A DNA stretch of 60,862 bases, taken from assembly GCA_022842185.1 (NCBI GenBank), contig JALHQB010000020.1, positions 1-60,862 on the forward strand, read 5' to 3'. A program made the translations under genes and the position numbers. Positions within the stretch are counted from its first letter, which is position 1; each line of letters begins with the position of its first letter. This stretch comes from Acetobacteraceae bacterium. Its GTDB lineage: Bacteria; Pseudomonadota; Alphaproteobacteria; Acetobacterales; Acetobacteraceae. The notes under the pieces are model-generated. The model searched no databases. It saw nothing but the letters and a program-made list of their open reading frames with translations, and was not told where the DNA came from. Below, piece after piece: positions 7,658 through 15,688 of this stretch.

Positions 7658-8245
7658 CCTTGCTTTGCCCCTGCGTCCCGCGCTTTCCGCAGTGCCACGG
7701 ATTCCGGCATTGCGACGCCGGCCTTCTGTGCGGCCCGCATCAGGTGCTGGTCCGCCTACGGCCTCCCCGTGGCGGACCATCATTTCGTATCGGGATGGCA
7801 GCGTGATCGGCGGCGCGTCGCCAATCCGGCCCTCGGCTTGATCGGCTGGTCCTGGCGAATGGGTATATCGCAGCGGCACCGTGGCCGCGGGCGTGTCGCC
7901 GGGTTGGCCCCGCATCCGTTCCGCTGCGCGTGCAGCGGCGTCGGCATTGGCGTGCTGCCGCTGCGCGTCCTCCCGCAGGTCCACCAGCGTGGTCAGGATG
8001 CCCGACAGCAACAGGAAGAACAGACCGGACGTCATCGCCCCGCCGCCGAAGGCGAGGAGCACAATCCGGTCGGGCGGCGATTCGCACGGCGACATGCGCC
8101 GCCCCAGGGCGACCTCCGTCTCGCATCGTTGCAGCGCGCCATAGTCGGGCCGGCCGCCGGCGAAGATCCCGATGGCAATGCAGGCAGCGCCCAGGACCAC
8201 GCTGACCCAGCCCAACAACTGCCCAAAGCCAGCGGTGTTCCGCAT
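7654..8245 (-). pseudogene. Two-TM membrane protein with apparent +1 frameshift
   Basis: From ATG 8245, with GGAGAG upstream, the protein has two hydrophobic helices (about residues 7-27 and 57-80) around a Cys-containing loop, then a charged coiled region. Near 7743-7758 coding character switches to another frame. The original frame runs on antisense through the whole Cro-like gene, while the new one continues DQHLMRAAQKAGVAMPESVA and stops at 7654, inside the CTAG shared with the Cro-like stop. The break lies in an 8-base inverted repeat (GGTCCGCC/GGCGGACC). It is either a disrupted gene, a sequencing error or a recoding event. Its opposite orientation inside the early region suggests a lysogenic (exclusion-type) gene. 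Confidence 0.5.
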
Positions 8246-8378
8246 GTCGCTCTCCATTCCCGGGCAACCATCTTCGCGCACGAGCGCGTGATTGGGGAAG
8301 CGGCATGATCATCATGGCCGCCACACTGTCGCGCCCCGCGCGCGCCGGCATCCGGAACCCCTCCGCAGGTTCCCGCCC

Positions 8379-8843
8379 ATGACCACCCGCCTTTCACCCG
8401 TCGATATCGCCGCCCTGAAGACCGCGATGCGCGTGCTGGTCGAAGAATCCGGCGGTGTGGATTGCGCGGCGCTGGTCTCGCGCCTTGCCGCGTCTTCCAT
8501 CGCGGAAACCTATGACCCGCACCGGGCCAACCGCATGCCGCCGGTCGATGTCGTGGCGGACCTCGAAGCCGTGGGCAGGGGACCGCACGTCACCGCCATT
8601 CTCGCGCGGCTGGCCGGGTTCCGCCTGGTGCCGGTCGCACCCGCCAAGGGCCGCATCGGGCGTTCGATCGCCGAAGTCCTGACCGGCAGCAGCGAGGTTG
8701 GCGCCGCGTATGTCGCCGCCACAGCCGACGGGAAGCTGACCGCGGCGGAACGCGGCCGGGTGTTGGCCGAGGTGATGGAATTGATGACCGCGTGTGAACA
8801 GGCCGCGGCGGTGCTGCTGCATGGGGAAGAGGATGCGACATGA
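8379..8843 (+). CDS. CII-like phage regulatory protein (CP76-type)
   Basis: A 154-residue protein starting at ATG 8379. It resembles the phage CII/CP76 family: an N-terminal ALKTAMRVLVEESGG helix, a PPVDVVADLEAVGRGPHVTAILARLAGFRLV block, and a C-terminal helical part (DGKLTAAERGRVLAEVMELM). In related phages these proteins regulate transcription and the lysis-lysogeny choice. Position just after the Cro-like gene agrees. It lacks the usual strongly basic recognition helix, so the assignment is moderate. Confidence 0.6.
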   Translation: MTTRLSPVDIAALKTAMRVLVEESGGVDCAALVSRLAASSIAETYDPHRANRMPPVDVVADLEAVGRGPHVTAILARLAGFRLVPVAPAKGRIGRSIAEVLTGSSEVGAAYVAATADGKLTAAERGRVLAEVMELMTACEQAAAVLLHGEEDAT

Positions 8844-8960
8844 CCTGCTATGGCGCCGATCGCAGTGGAACCTTACCCCCCTCGGATGGTTTTCCCTGTG
8901 CACGGCCGAAAGCCTCGCGCCGTGGCTGCGTTCTCTCCGTAGCACTGCATCTGTACCTTG

Positions 8961-8998
8961 CCCCCGGCAGCGCTGACCTCGTCGCCGGGGGTATTTTT
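8961..8998 (+). terminator. Rho-independent terminator after the CII-like gene
   Basis: CCCCCGGC (8961-8968) pairs perfectly with GCCGGGGG (8984-8991) around a 15-base loop and is followed by TATTTTT. It lies 117 bases after the CII-like stop and points rightward. Confidence 0.75.
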
Positions 8999-9114
8999 GC
9001 GTGCAGCCGCGCAGCAACCCCGCGATGGCTGGGCCGTTATTCCGAGGCACGGTCAAGCGACATCGGCCGTGTTGCCCGGGCGATCACCCTTGGCAACTTG
9101 CCCCTTATTCCTCG
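8999..9114 (+). other. Non-coding spacer between two matching terminators
   Basis: No convincing open frame is present between the terminator at 8961 and its near copy at 9115. The frames that cross it continue through both hairpins and have shadow-like composition. A small RNA ending at the second terminator is possible; no promoter could be assigned with confidence. Confidence 0.3.
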
Positions 9115-9156
9115 CCCCCGGCCATTGTGGGCTCACGGTTGCCGGGGGTTCTTTTT
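9115..9156 (+). terminator. Second rho-independent terminator with the same stem
   Basis: The stem CCCCCGGC (9115-9122) / GCCGGGGG (9141-9148) is identical to the one at 8961-8991, with an unrelated 18-base loop, and is followed by TTCTTTTT. Two copies 154 bases apart, both rightward, stand before the replication genes. Confidence 0.72.
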
Positions 9157-9218
9157 GCCCACCCCGGCCGCGCGGGGCGTTTGCGCGTGACTGCGTTTGA
9201 TTGGCGCCGGGTGGCAGT

Positions 9219-9527
9219 ATGAGCGCCGCCGCCGCACGCCCACCCTTGACCGCCGGTGAAGCCGATTGCCACGCCGAAGGCTGGCGCCTCGGCCGCCTCG
9301 CCGCGCGCTTCGTGGTCCGCACCATGGAAGGGGAAAGCGAAAGGCTCGCCGATCGCAGCGTGCTCGCCGCCGCCATCCAGCGCATCGAAGCGATCGAGGT
9401 CCCTGCGATGACCGTCTCGATCCCGCGCGCGGAACGCCTCGAAACGGCAATCCGCACGGCGCTGGCGCTGTCGGCAATCGACCTCACGCCCGAAGCGGTC
9501 ACCATCCTGCAGGACGCGTTGAAATGA
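9219..9527 (+). CDS. Hypothetical phage protein
   Basis: A 102-residue helical protein from ATG 9219 (an upstream TTG at 9201 has no support). It reads MSAAAARPPLTAGEADCHAE... and has no recognised domain. Its stop overlaps the next start as ATGA. It is the first gene of the replication segment after the twin terminators. Confidence 0.62.
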   Translation: MSAAAARPPLTAGEADCHAEGWRLGRLAARFVVRTMEGESERLADRSVLAAAIQRIEAIEVPAMTVSIPRAERLETAIRTALALSAIDLTPEAVTILQDALK

Positions 9528-10018
9528 ACGCGCCGGGGGCAGCGCAGCCACTGGATTTCTGGCGAGAGGCCGCGTCGGACTTCATGGCGGATCTCGTCAC
9601 GCCGAAGCGCGGCACCAAGGAAGGGGACGCGCCGGCCTGGGGCTTCGCCGATCTTGCCGCAACGCAAAGCATCGTAAACCTGGCGCGCGTGCTCGCCGGC
9701 ATGGGGCTGGTGACGCGCGTCTTCCAAGCGCGGCGCTTCGGCACGCCACTTTGGTACGAGAACCGCCTTCGCACACCCGCGCTGCGCGAGGCCTGCGGTG
9801 ATGAACCGGTCTTTCTCATGGCTGGCAGGGATGGCGCGCATGTCGCCTGGGTCGCGTCGGCAACCGGCCACTGGATGACGGTGTCGCGCGGTGCGCGCGG
9901 CATCAGCATCACTGAACTGGGTGCATTCATTTGGGAGATCGGGCGCGGCGAGGCGGCGCGCCGCATCGTTCGCATCTGTGGGTACAGGAGCATCCCGCGT
10001 GTCGGCGATCTTTGGTAG
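9524..10018 (+). CDS. Hypothetical phage protein upstream of the replication ATPase
   Basis: A 164-residue soluble protein starting MNAPGAAQPLDFWREAASDF. The longer upstream frame overlaps the previous gene and is rejected in favour of the ATGA start. Its C-terminal coding region overlaps the GTG start of the ATPase gene by 20 bases. No domain is recognised; context suggests a replication accessory protein. Confidence 0.65.
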   Translation: MNAPGAAQPLDFWREAASDFMADLVTPKRGTKEGDAPAWGFADLAATQSIVNLARVLAGMGLVTRVFQARRFGTPLWYENRLRTPALREACGDEPVFLMAGRDGAHVAWVASATGHWMTVSRGARGISITELGAFIWEIGRGEAARRIVRICGYRSIPRVGDLW

Positions 10019-11822
10019 TGACGATGGATTCGATGAAGCCCTTGCCGATGCCGATCGACACCTTCGCGTGGTGGAAGGCGGTAAGGGCAAGCGTGGCAAA
10101 GGTGGTGGCGGTCCGCCCCCTGAATCGCCGCCGGAAGAACTCGATTGGTCCGCGGCGCCTTTCGAATGTCTCGGCGTGCAGGGTGAGACCTGGTGGTTCC
10201 GCGACAGCTATCACCAGGTGATCGGCGTCAATGCCTCGCGCCTGTCGCAACGGGGGCCGTTGACTGTGCTGCTGGCCGGCGACGCCGATGGTTGGGCGGC
10301 GCGCCAATGGCCTGAATATGACCGGGAGGGTTTGCGGACCGGCGATTACTCTCCGCGCAAGGTTCACAAGGCGATCGCCGCCCGCATGCTGGATGTCGGG
10401 CTGTTCGATCCGGCGATGCCGCGCCGCGGCCCCGGCGTGTGGCTGCACAATGGCGACCTTGTCGTGCATTGCGGCAACGAAGTGCTCTTCGCAGATGCGC
10501 GTCGTCGAACGTCCTTCATCCGCGACGGCATCGTGTATATCGGCGGCCCGACCATGCCCGTGCCGCACGATGGACGGGATGGGAGAAAGCCGCCCCCGGG
10601 ACCGGTTCTGGCGGAGAAAGCCGAAGAGATCTTCCGCAAATGGAACTGGGATTCGCACGCCACTGACAAGGTGCTGCTCGGCTGGGTGACCTTGGCCAAT
10701 ATTGGCGCGGCGCCACCGATGCGGCCGCTCACCATCGTCGATGGCCAGGAGGGCGGCGGCAAGACCACGCTGCTGAAATGCGTGGCCGCGCTGTGCCCGG
10801 CCGGGGAGTGGACTGACGACACGACCGAAAGCGGTCTGCGACAGCGCATGAACAGCCGCGCAGCGCCCGTGGTGCTGGATGAATTCGAAGGCGAGGAACA
10901 GGTGCGCGTCCTCGGCTTGCTCCGGCGCATCGTGACCAATGAAGGATCGCGCAGCTTCCGGGGCCAGGCCTCGCAGAATGCGCTGGTCACCGAGGTTGTC
11001 GGCACGGCGATGGTCGGCGCGATCGGCGCGCCAGTGGCGAATGGCGCGGAAGCGACGCGGATCCTGAATGTCATGTTGTGGCCGCGGCCGAAGGGCGCGC
11101 CGGCGCTCGAGGAGACCGCGCTGCTCGCGCAATGCCGCGCGATGGCGCCGGCCTTGTGGGGCAGGGCGATCGCCGCCTGGCCCCGCATCAAGGCGAATGC
11201 TGTCGTGGCGCGTCAGGCGCTGGATGGGGCAGGCTGCTCGCCGCGTCACATGGATCGTCTTGGCTGGATCATCGCGGCGCGGGAGGCGATGGTCTCCGAT
11301 GAGCCTCTGACAGCGGAGCGCGCGCAGGAAGCCCTCGTCTGGGTCACGCCCTGGCTGGTGACCGAGGATGAGCAGGCGGAAGACAGCACCGCGGCGCGCT
11401 GCCTGCAGCATCTGATGGCCTCCTCGGTGGTGATCGCGACAGCCCACAGCGAGACAGTGGCGATGCTGGTCGCGCGCGCGCTGCGCGAGGAGGGGTCGCC
11501 GGCGGAGCGGCACCTGCACGAGCTCGGCCTGCGCCTGGCCCCGTACCCCATCGATGGGGGGCGAAGTCGCGGCTTGTACGTTGCTGTGGGGCGAAGGCCT
11601 GCATTGATGAAGATGTTCGCCGGCACGGAGTTCCAGTCGGGCCGATGGGGCACCGTGTTGGCCCAATTGCGAAGACGATTGCCCACCGGGGCTGAATTCA
11701 GGGCAGCCGTCGTGCGAACGCGGGTGCGCTTCTCCGGAGAGAATGACCGGGCCCAGGCCGTGTGGCTGGCGCCGGAGCTGCTGCCCGGCTTTGGCCTGGG
11801 CGAATCGGGAGATGCCTTCTGA
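9999..11822 (+). CDS. P-loop replication ATPase (primase/helicase-like)
   Basis: A 607-residue protein. The Walker A motif GQEGGGKTT lies at residues 249-257 and an acidic Walker B-like VVLDEFEGEE follows about 45 residues later, as in the D5/VirE-like helicase part of phage primase-helicases. The N-terminal 230 residues are a separate domain that could be primase-like or origin-binding, though no catalytic motif is certain. The start GTG 9999 is chosen for the AGGAG eight bases upstream; the longer frame extends antisense-like into the preceding gene. It ends 8 bases before the nested repeat array, which supports a replication role. Confidence 0.7.
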   Translation: MSAIFGSDDGFDEALADADRHLRVVEGGKGKRGKGGGGPPPESPPEELDWSAAPFECLGVQGETWWFRDSYHQVIGVNASRLSQRGPLTVLLAGDADGWAARQWPEYDREGLRTGDYSPRKVHKAIAARMLDVGLFDPAMPRRGPGVWLHNGDLVVHCGNEVLFADARRRTSFIRDGIVYIGGPTMPVPHDGRDGRKPPPGPVLAEKAEEIFRKWNWDSHATDKVLLGWVTLANIGAAPPMRPLTIVDGQEGGGKTTLLKCVAALCPAGEWTDDTTESGLRQRMNSRAAPVVLDEFEGEEQVRVLGLLRRIVTNEGSRSFRGQASQNALVTEVVGTAMVGAIGAPVANGAEATRILNVMLWPRPKGAPALEETALLAQCRAMAPALWGRAIAAWPRIKANAVVARQALDGAGCSPRHMDRLGWIIAAREAMVSDEPLTAERAQEALVWVTPWLVTEDEQAEDSTAARCLQHLMASSVVIATAHSETVAMLVARALREEGSPAERHLHELGLRLAPYPIDGGRSRGLYVAVGRRPALMKMFAGTEFQSGRWGTVLAQLRRRLPTGAEFRAAVVRTRVRFSGENDRAQAVWLAPELLPGFGLGESGDAF

Positions 11823-11829
11823 CGCAGAA

Positions 11830-12062
11830 CCGTCCCGCCCTGTCCCGCTGAGTGTCCCGCAATTCACGACGTAAGTCGCTGGGATTGCTGGGTGCGGGAC
11901 ACCGGGACATGCGGGACAGAGGGGGTCTCATGTGTGTGTGCGCCAGCGGGTGCGGGTGCATGGGGAAACTGACTGTCCCGCATGTCCCGGTGTCCCTCTC
12001 TTAATAATATCAGAGGGTTATAGGTTGGTTAGCGGGACAGTCGGCGGGACAGGGCGGGACGG
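11830..12062. repeat. Nested inverted-repeat array of GCGGGAC units, candidate origin/operator/packaging site
   Basis: The array fills the 240-base gap between the ATPase stop and the next ATG. Nine exact GCGGGAC units and three variants are present. Outer arms 11830-11860 and 12032-12062 are inverted copies matching at 29 of 31 positions. Inner arms 11896-11919 and 11973-11996 match over all 24. Both pairs share one centre, 11946. The segments between arms match about 16 of 35, so the whole looks like an eroded long palindrome. An AT-rich stretch (TTAATAATATCAG) lies at 12001-12013. Iteron-type replication origin is the favoured reading. Confidence 0.75.
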
Positions 12063-12752
12063 ATGGCAGGGAAGGACAGGGCGATGGATGGCATTTTGAC
12101 GCGGGTAGTGGATGCGAAGCACGAGATCGAAGGGCCCGATCCGTACTGCACGACGGACATGGACGCGCTGCGCGCTGTCAGCGCCAAGCACGCCCGCCAG
12201 ATGGCGCAGGACGCCGGCGACATCGCCGCAGCCTGCGCCACCCACCCCTCCATCCTGGCGCGCACCGCCGCCGATGCGGCTGCCCGTGCGGCGGAACTCT
12301 ACTATCGCCACCAGGATCAGCGCCGCGCCTTCCAGGCCGATCGGCTGCGCGGCCTGCGCGATGCCGGGCGCCTCACGCCCATGCAGTACCGCGCCGCGGT
12401 CGAGATCGGCGACCTGATCCAGTGGATCGAAGCGGGCAAGCAGGTCATGGCCCGGTCGCAGTTCAGCGAACGCCTGGCCGCCAGCACCAGCACCATCGCC
12501 CTCCACCAATCCCTCGAGGAAGCGGAGCGCCTGCGCTACGGCCCCTGGCGCGTCTGGGCCAGCGCATTCCCCGTGAAGCCCGACCGCAGCATCGAGCACC
12601 TGGTGCGCGCCTTCGTCGCGCAGGGGATGGGCGTCGAACAGGTGCGCATCACCTTCCGCATGCGGCGGGAGCGTGCGGCCGGCCTCCTGGTGCGCGCCCT
12701 CGCTCGATATGCGGCGATCGCCCGGTGGGAAGGGGGCGCCATTCCCGCTTGA
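12063..12752 (+). CDS. Hypothetical phage protein, possible late regulator
   Basis: A 229-residue protein whose ATG directly abuts the repeat array. Residues about 60-150 are helical (MQYRAAVEIGDLIQWIEAGKQ), and the C-terminal 60 residues contain a sigma-like helix-turn-helix pattern (GMGVEQVRITFRMRRERAAG). Genes in this position, just before the terminase, are often late transcription activators of the RinA/ArpU kind. That role is inferred, not shown; it could equally bind the adjacent repeats. A second in-frame ATG is at 12084. Confidence 0.6.
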   Translation: MAGKDRAMDGILTRVVDAKHEIEGPDPYCTTDMDALRAVSAKHARQMAQDAGDIAAACATHPSILARTAADAAARAAELYYRHQDQRRAFQADRLRGLRDAGRLTPMQYRAAVEIGDLIQWIEAGKQVMARSQFSERLAASTSTIALHQSLEEAERLRYGPWRVWASAFPVKPDRSIEHLVRAFVAQGMGVEQVRITFRMRRERAAGLLVRALARYAAIARWEGGAIPA

Positions 12753-12797
12753 CGCTCGGGACGGTTTCGATGTTCATTCGTGACACGTCAGCGATTC

Positions 12798-12831
12798 GCG
12801 CCCGGCCGGGACCATCCCGCCGGGCGCTTTT
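12798..12831 (+). terminator. Strong rho-independent terminator before the packaging genes
   Basis: GCGCCCGG pairs with CCGGGCGC and, inside one bulged C, CGGGA pairs with TCCCG around the loop CCA. TTTTCATTT follows. It separates the early/replication transcript from the late genes. Confidence 0.75.
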
Positions 12832-12843
12832 CATTTCAGGCCC

Positions 12844-12921
12844 CTAGTCCTGGCCGGAGACCGGCAGTTTCCCTAGGGCTGGTGGCCACTAGCGCTAGAG
12901 GTCGCGGCCCTCGGCCACTAG
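12844..12921. other. Cluster of CTAG motifs upstream of the terminase, candidate cos/pac or regulatory site
   Basis: Five CTAG tetramers occur at 12844, 12873, 12889, 12895 and 12918, although CTAG is normally rare in such genomes. Two form the palindrome CTAGCGCTAG (12889-12898). GGCCACTAG occurs twice. The cluster lies 116 bases before the small terminase subunit, where lambda-type phages carry the cos/pac recognition site. No open frame is credible across 12753-13036. Confidence 0.45.
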
Positions 12922-13036
12922 GGCTTGGGTCCTCCCTGGCCCTTTGGCTGCGCGGTAATTCGACCCGCGCTGCGTTCATCTGCTTCGCCACCTTGCCCAC
13001 CTTCGTTTGTTGTTCTTGTTGTTCAAGGGCTTAGCC

Positions 13037-13603
13037 ATGACGGACGCGGCGGACCTCCGATCGCTCGCCGAGGCAGCGTCATTCTTTGCCGTGTCGCAGC
13101 CCACCGTCCGCAAATGGATCGAAACCGGCTGCCCGGTCGCCGAGAAGGGCGCCAGCGGCGTCGCCTACAAGCTGGATTTGCGGGCCGTCGCCGCCTGGCG
13201 CGACGGAACGCGCCAGGCCGAGGAAGACGCCGACCGCCTGAAGGCTGAGCGCGACTCACAGCTCCGCCTCGAGCTGCTCGGCGGCCAGGCGCTGACGATC
13301 GACGAAGGCACCGCCTCGCTGTCACCTCGCGCCCGCGCGGAAGCGCTGCAGGCCGAGGTCGCTGCCACCAAACTCGCGCAGCTCCGCCGCTCGCTGGTCG
13401 AGGCGGAGCCACTGAAGCTTCACCTCTCCGAGATGCTGGCCTCGCTGAAGACGCGTCTGCGCCAGATCCCGGACACCGCCGCGCCTGAGATGGGCCTGAC
13501 CGACGCGCAGCAGCTGCGCTTGGGGGAGATCATCGACGACGCTCTCAATGACACGGCGGATGCGTTGGAGACGCTGACCGCCGATGCACCCCCACCTTCG
13601 TAG
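13037..13603 (+). CDS. Terminase small subunit, Nu1-like
   Basis: A 188-residue DNA-packaging protein. The N-terminus is a winged helix-turn-helix of the Nu1/MerR type (LAEAASFFAVSQPTVRKWIE, then a wing), used to recognise the packaging site. A long charged coiled region and a C-terminal helical region that would contact the large subunit follow. The ATG at 13037 is preferred over an upstream in-frame start. It overlaps the large subunit gene by 20 bases. Confidence 0.82.
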   Translation: MTDAADLRSLAEAASFFAVSQPTVRKWIETGCPVAEKGASGVAYKLDLRAVAAWRDGTRQAEEDADRLKAERDSQLRLELLGGQALTIDEGTASLSPRARAEALQAEVAATKLAQLRRSLVEAEPLKLHLSEMLASLKTRLRQIPDTAAPEMGLTDAQQLRLGEIIDDALNDTADALETLTADAPPPS

Positions 13604-15671
13604 CGAGGGACTTCCAGGCTTCACGCGGCCGCATGATGTCGTGCGCGCGGCCGTCCCGGCGCTCCGGCCGCCGCGGCGGATCAGCGTCTCGGAGAGCGCG
13701 GAGAAATGGCGCGTCCTGAAGAATCCGGGCGGGGGTTATTCCGGGCACTGGCTCAACACCTTCGCGCCGTACCTCACCGAGCCGATGGATGCCTTCCAAC
13801 GGCGCGATGTCGGTGAGGTGGTGGTGCTGGGTCCCGCCCAGTTCGGCAAGACCGAGATCCTGCTGAACCTGGTGGTGCATGAGGCGGCCGAGGGCGGCGC
13901 CGACCTGTTGGTGTTCCAGCCGACGCAGGCGCTGGCACTCGACTTCGCCGAACGCCGTGTCGAGAAGGCCTTCGACGCGTCCGACCGCCTGGCGGCGCTG
14001 CTCGGTACCGCCCGCAGCGACGACAAGCGGATGTCGAAGCTCTTTCGCAACGGCGCGCGCGTGTCGATCGGCTGGCCGGTCTCCGCGCAGCTGTCGTCTC
14101 GGCCGGTGCCGAAGGTGCTGATCGACGAGCTCGACAGCATGGATGACGACATCGATGGGGAAGGGGACCCCGTCGAGCTCGCCAGGGCGCGCACCACCAC
14201 ATTCGGGCGGCACGCGAAGGTCGGTGTGTTCTCGACGCCGAAGCGCCAGGACGGCAGCGGCATCGTGGCGCGATACCGCAATGGCGATCGCCGCCTTTGG
14301 CACTGGCCCTGCCCATCATGCGGCGAATACTTCACGCCCGGCTTCGACGAGAACCGCCGGCCGACCCTCGCGCACCTGCATGTGCGACCGAAGGCGACCG
14401 AGGAAGAAGCCCGCGCCGAGGTCCACATGATCTGCCCCATCAGCGGGTGCATCATCGAGGAACGGCACAAGATCGGCATGAATGCCCGCGGCGTTTGGCT
14501 GCCGGAGGGCGCCACCATCGCCGCAGATGGCACACTCGGCGGGGAGCCGTTGCGCAGCCGCGTCGCGTCCTATTGGTTCTCCGGCCTCGCGGCGCGCCAG
14601 CGGTCCTGGGGCGACCTGGCGGCGCAGTACATTTCCGCGCTGCGCGCGCTCGAGGAACGGCAGGACGAAGAACCGCTCCGCACCCACTGGAACACGCGCA
14701 TCGGCGCGCCGTACCGGTCCGTCCTGGGCGCTGCCGCGCCGCTTGAGCCGGAGGAGCTGAAGAAGCGCGGCGAGGCGCTGGAACTGCGCGTCGTGCCCGG
14801 CTGGGCGGGCTTCGTGACGACGGCCGTCGACGTGCAGGGCAATCGTTATGACTGCCAGTCCGTGGCCTGGGGGCCGGATGGCCGCAGCCAGGTGGTCGAC
14901 GCCTGGCAGATATTCCAGTCGGAAGCCGGCGACCGAATGCTTGAGCCGGCCCGCTTCGCGGAGGATTGGGACCTGCTGACGACGCAGGTTCTGAGCCGCA
15001 GCTGGCGTGGGGTCGAGGGGGCGGAGTTCCGCTCGCACCGCGTCTCGGTGGACACCGGCGACGGCAATGTGACCGGCAATGCCTACGCCTGGTGGCACCG
15101 CCTGCCGCGCGAAGACCAGAAGCGCGTGATGCTGCTGAAGGGCGATGGCCGGCGGGATGTTCCGCTGCTGTCGCCGCGCAAGATCGAGATGGATCGACGC
15201 GGCCGACGGATGAAGCGGGGCATCATCGTCACGCATGTCAATGTCGAGGCCCTGAAGGACCAGGTCGACCTGAAGCTGCGCATGACGCGGCCCGGGCCCG
15301 GCTGGATCCACCTGTCGGCGAACCTGCCCGCGCGCTTCTGGGAAGAAGCGACGGCGGAGTTTCGCGGCAAGAAGGGCTGGGAGAAACAGCGGGCGCGAAA
15401 CGAGAGCTTCGACCTGCTGGTCTATAACCTCGCCATTTGGCACGCGCTGGGCGGCCCCCGCCTCGATTGGGCGCGGCCGGCCGAATGGCACAAGCCGCGC
15501 GCCGGTCTGCTGCTGCTGGATCTCGCGACCAGCACGGCGCCGGCCATCGTGGCGCCGCCGGTCACCGCCAGGCCGCCGGTTCAAGCGCGACCGGCGACGC
15601 CCGGCCCGAAAACCGGCCGCTGGTGGAAGCCCGCGACACGACCAATGGGCCGCTTCGGGCGCCAATTCTGA
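13584..15671 (+). CDS. Terminase large subunit, GpA family
   Basis: A 695-residue packaging motor of the lambda gpA type. The ATPase site GPAQFGKT is at residues 83-90 and a Walker B-like KVLIDELDSMDDD follows near residue 180. The nuclease half has the acidic TTAVDVQGNRYD and later conserved Asp residues typical of GpA. It would cut concatemeric DNA and drive it into the prohead through the portal. The C-terminal Pro/Ala-rich tail probably binds the portal. Confidence 0.93.
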   Translation: MHPHLRSEGLPGFTRPHDVVRAAVPALRPPRRISVSESAEKWRVLKNPGGGYSGHWLNTFAPYLTEPMDAFQRRDVGEVVVLGPAQFGKTEILLNLVVHEAAEGGADLLVFQPTQALALDFAERRVEKAFDASDRLAALLGTARSDDKRMSKLFRNGARVSIGWPVSAQLSSRPVPKVLIDELDSMDDDIDGEGDPVELARARTTTFGRHAKVGVFSTPKRQDGSGIVARYRNGDRRLWHWPCPSCGEYFTPGFDENRRPTLAHLHVRPKATEEEARAEVHMICPISGCIIEERHKIGMNARGVWLPEGATIAADGTLGGEPLRSRVASYWFSGLAARQRSWGDLAAQYISALRALEERQDEEPLRTHWNTRIGAPYRSVLGAAAPLEPEELKKRGEALELRVVPGWAGFVTTAVDVQGNRYDCQSVAWGPDGRSQVVDAWQIFQSEAGDRMLEPARFAEDWDLLTTQVLSRSWRGVEGAEFRSHRVSVDTGDGNVTGNAYAWWHRLPREDQKRVMLLKGDGRRDVPLLSPRKIEMDRRGRRMKRGIIVTHVNVEALKDQVDLKLRMTRPGPGWIHLSANLPARFWEEATAEFRGKKGWEKQRARNESFDLLVYNLAIWHALGGPRLDWARPAEWHKPRAGLLLLDLATSTAPAIVAPPVTARPPVQARPATPGPKTGRWWKPATRPMGRFGRQF

Positions 15672-15688
15672 CATCGACGGAGAGACGC

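Noticed and set aside
7741..7787. Programmed frameshift signal in the membrane protein gene
   Set aside because: The 8-base inverted repeat could stall ribosomes, but there is no slippery heptamer and the needed shift is +1, so gene damage or sequence error is more likely.
8840..9190. Rightward 116-codon frame after the CII-like gene
   Set aside because: It reads through two strong terminators and its sequence is Arg/Pro/Gly-rich without any pattern.
11830..12062. The array as a simple transcription terminator
   Set aside because: No T-run follows either arm, the inner loop is 53 bases long, and the multiple regularly spaced units are not needed for termination.
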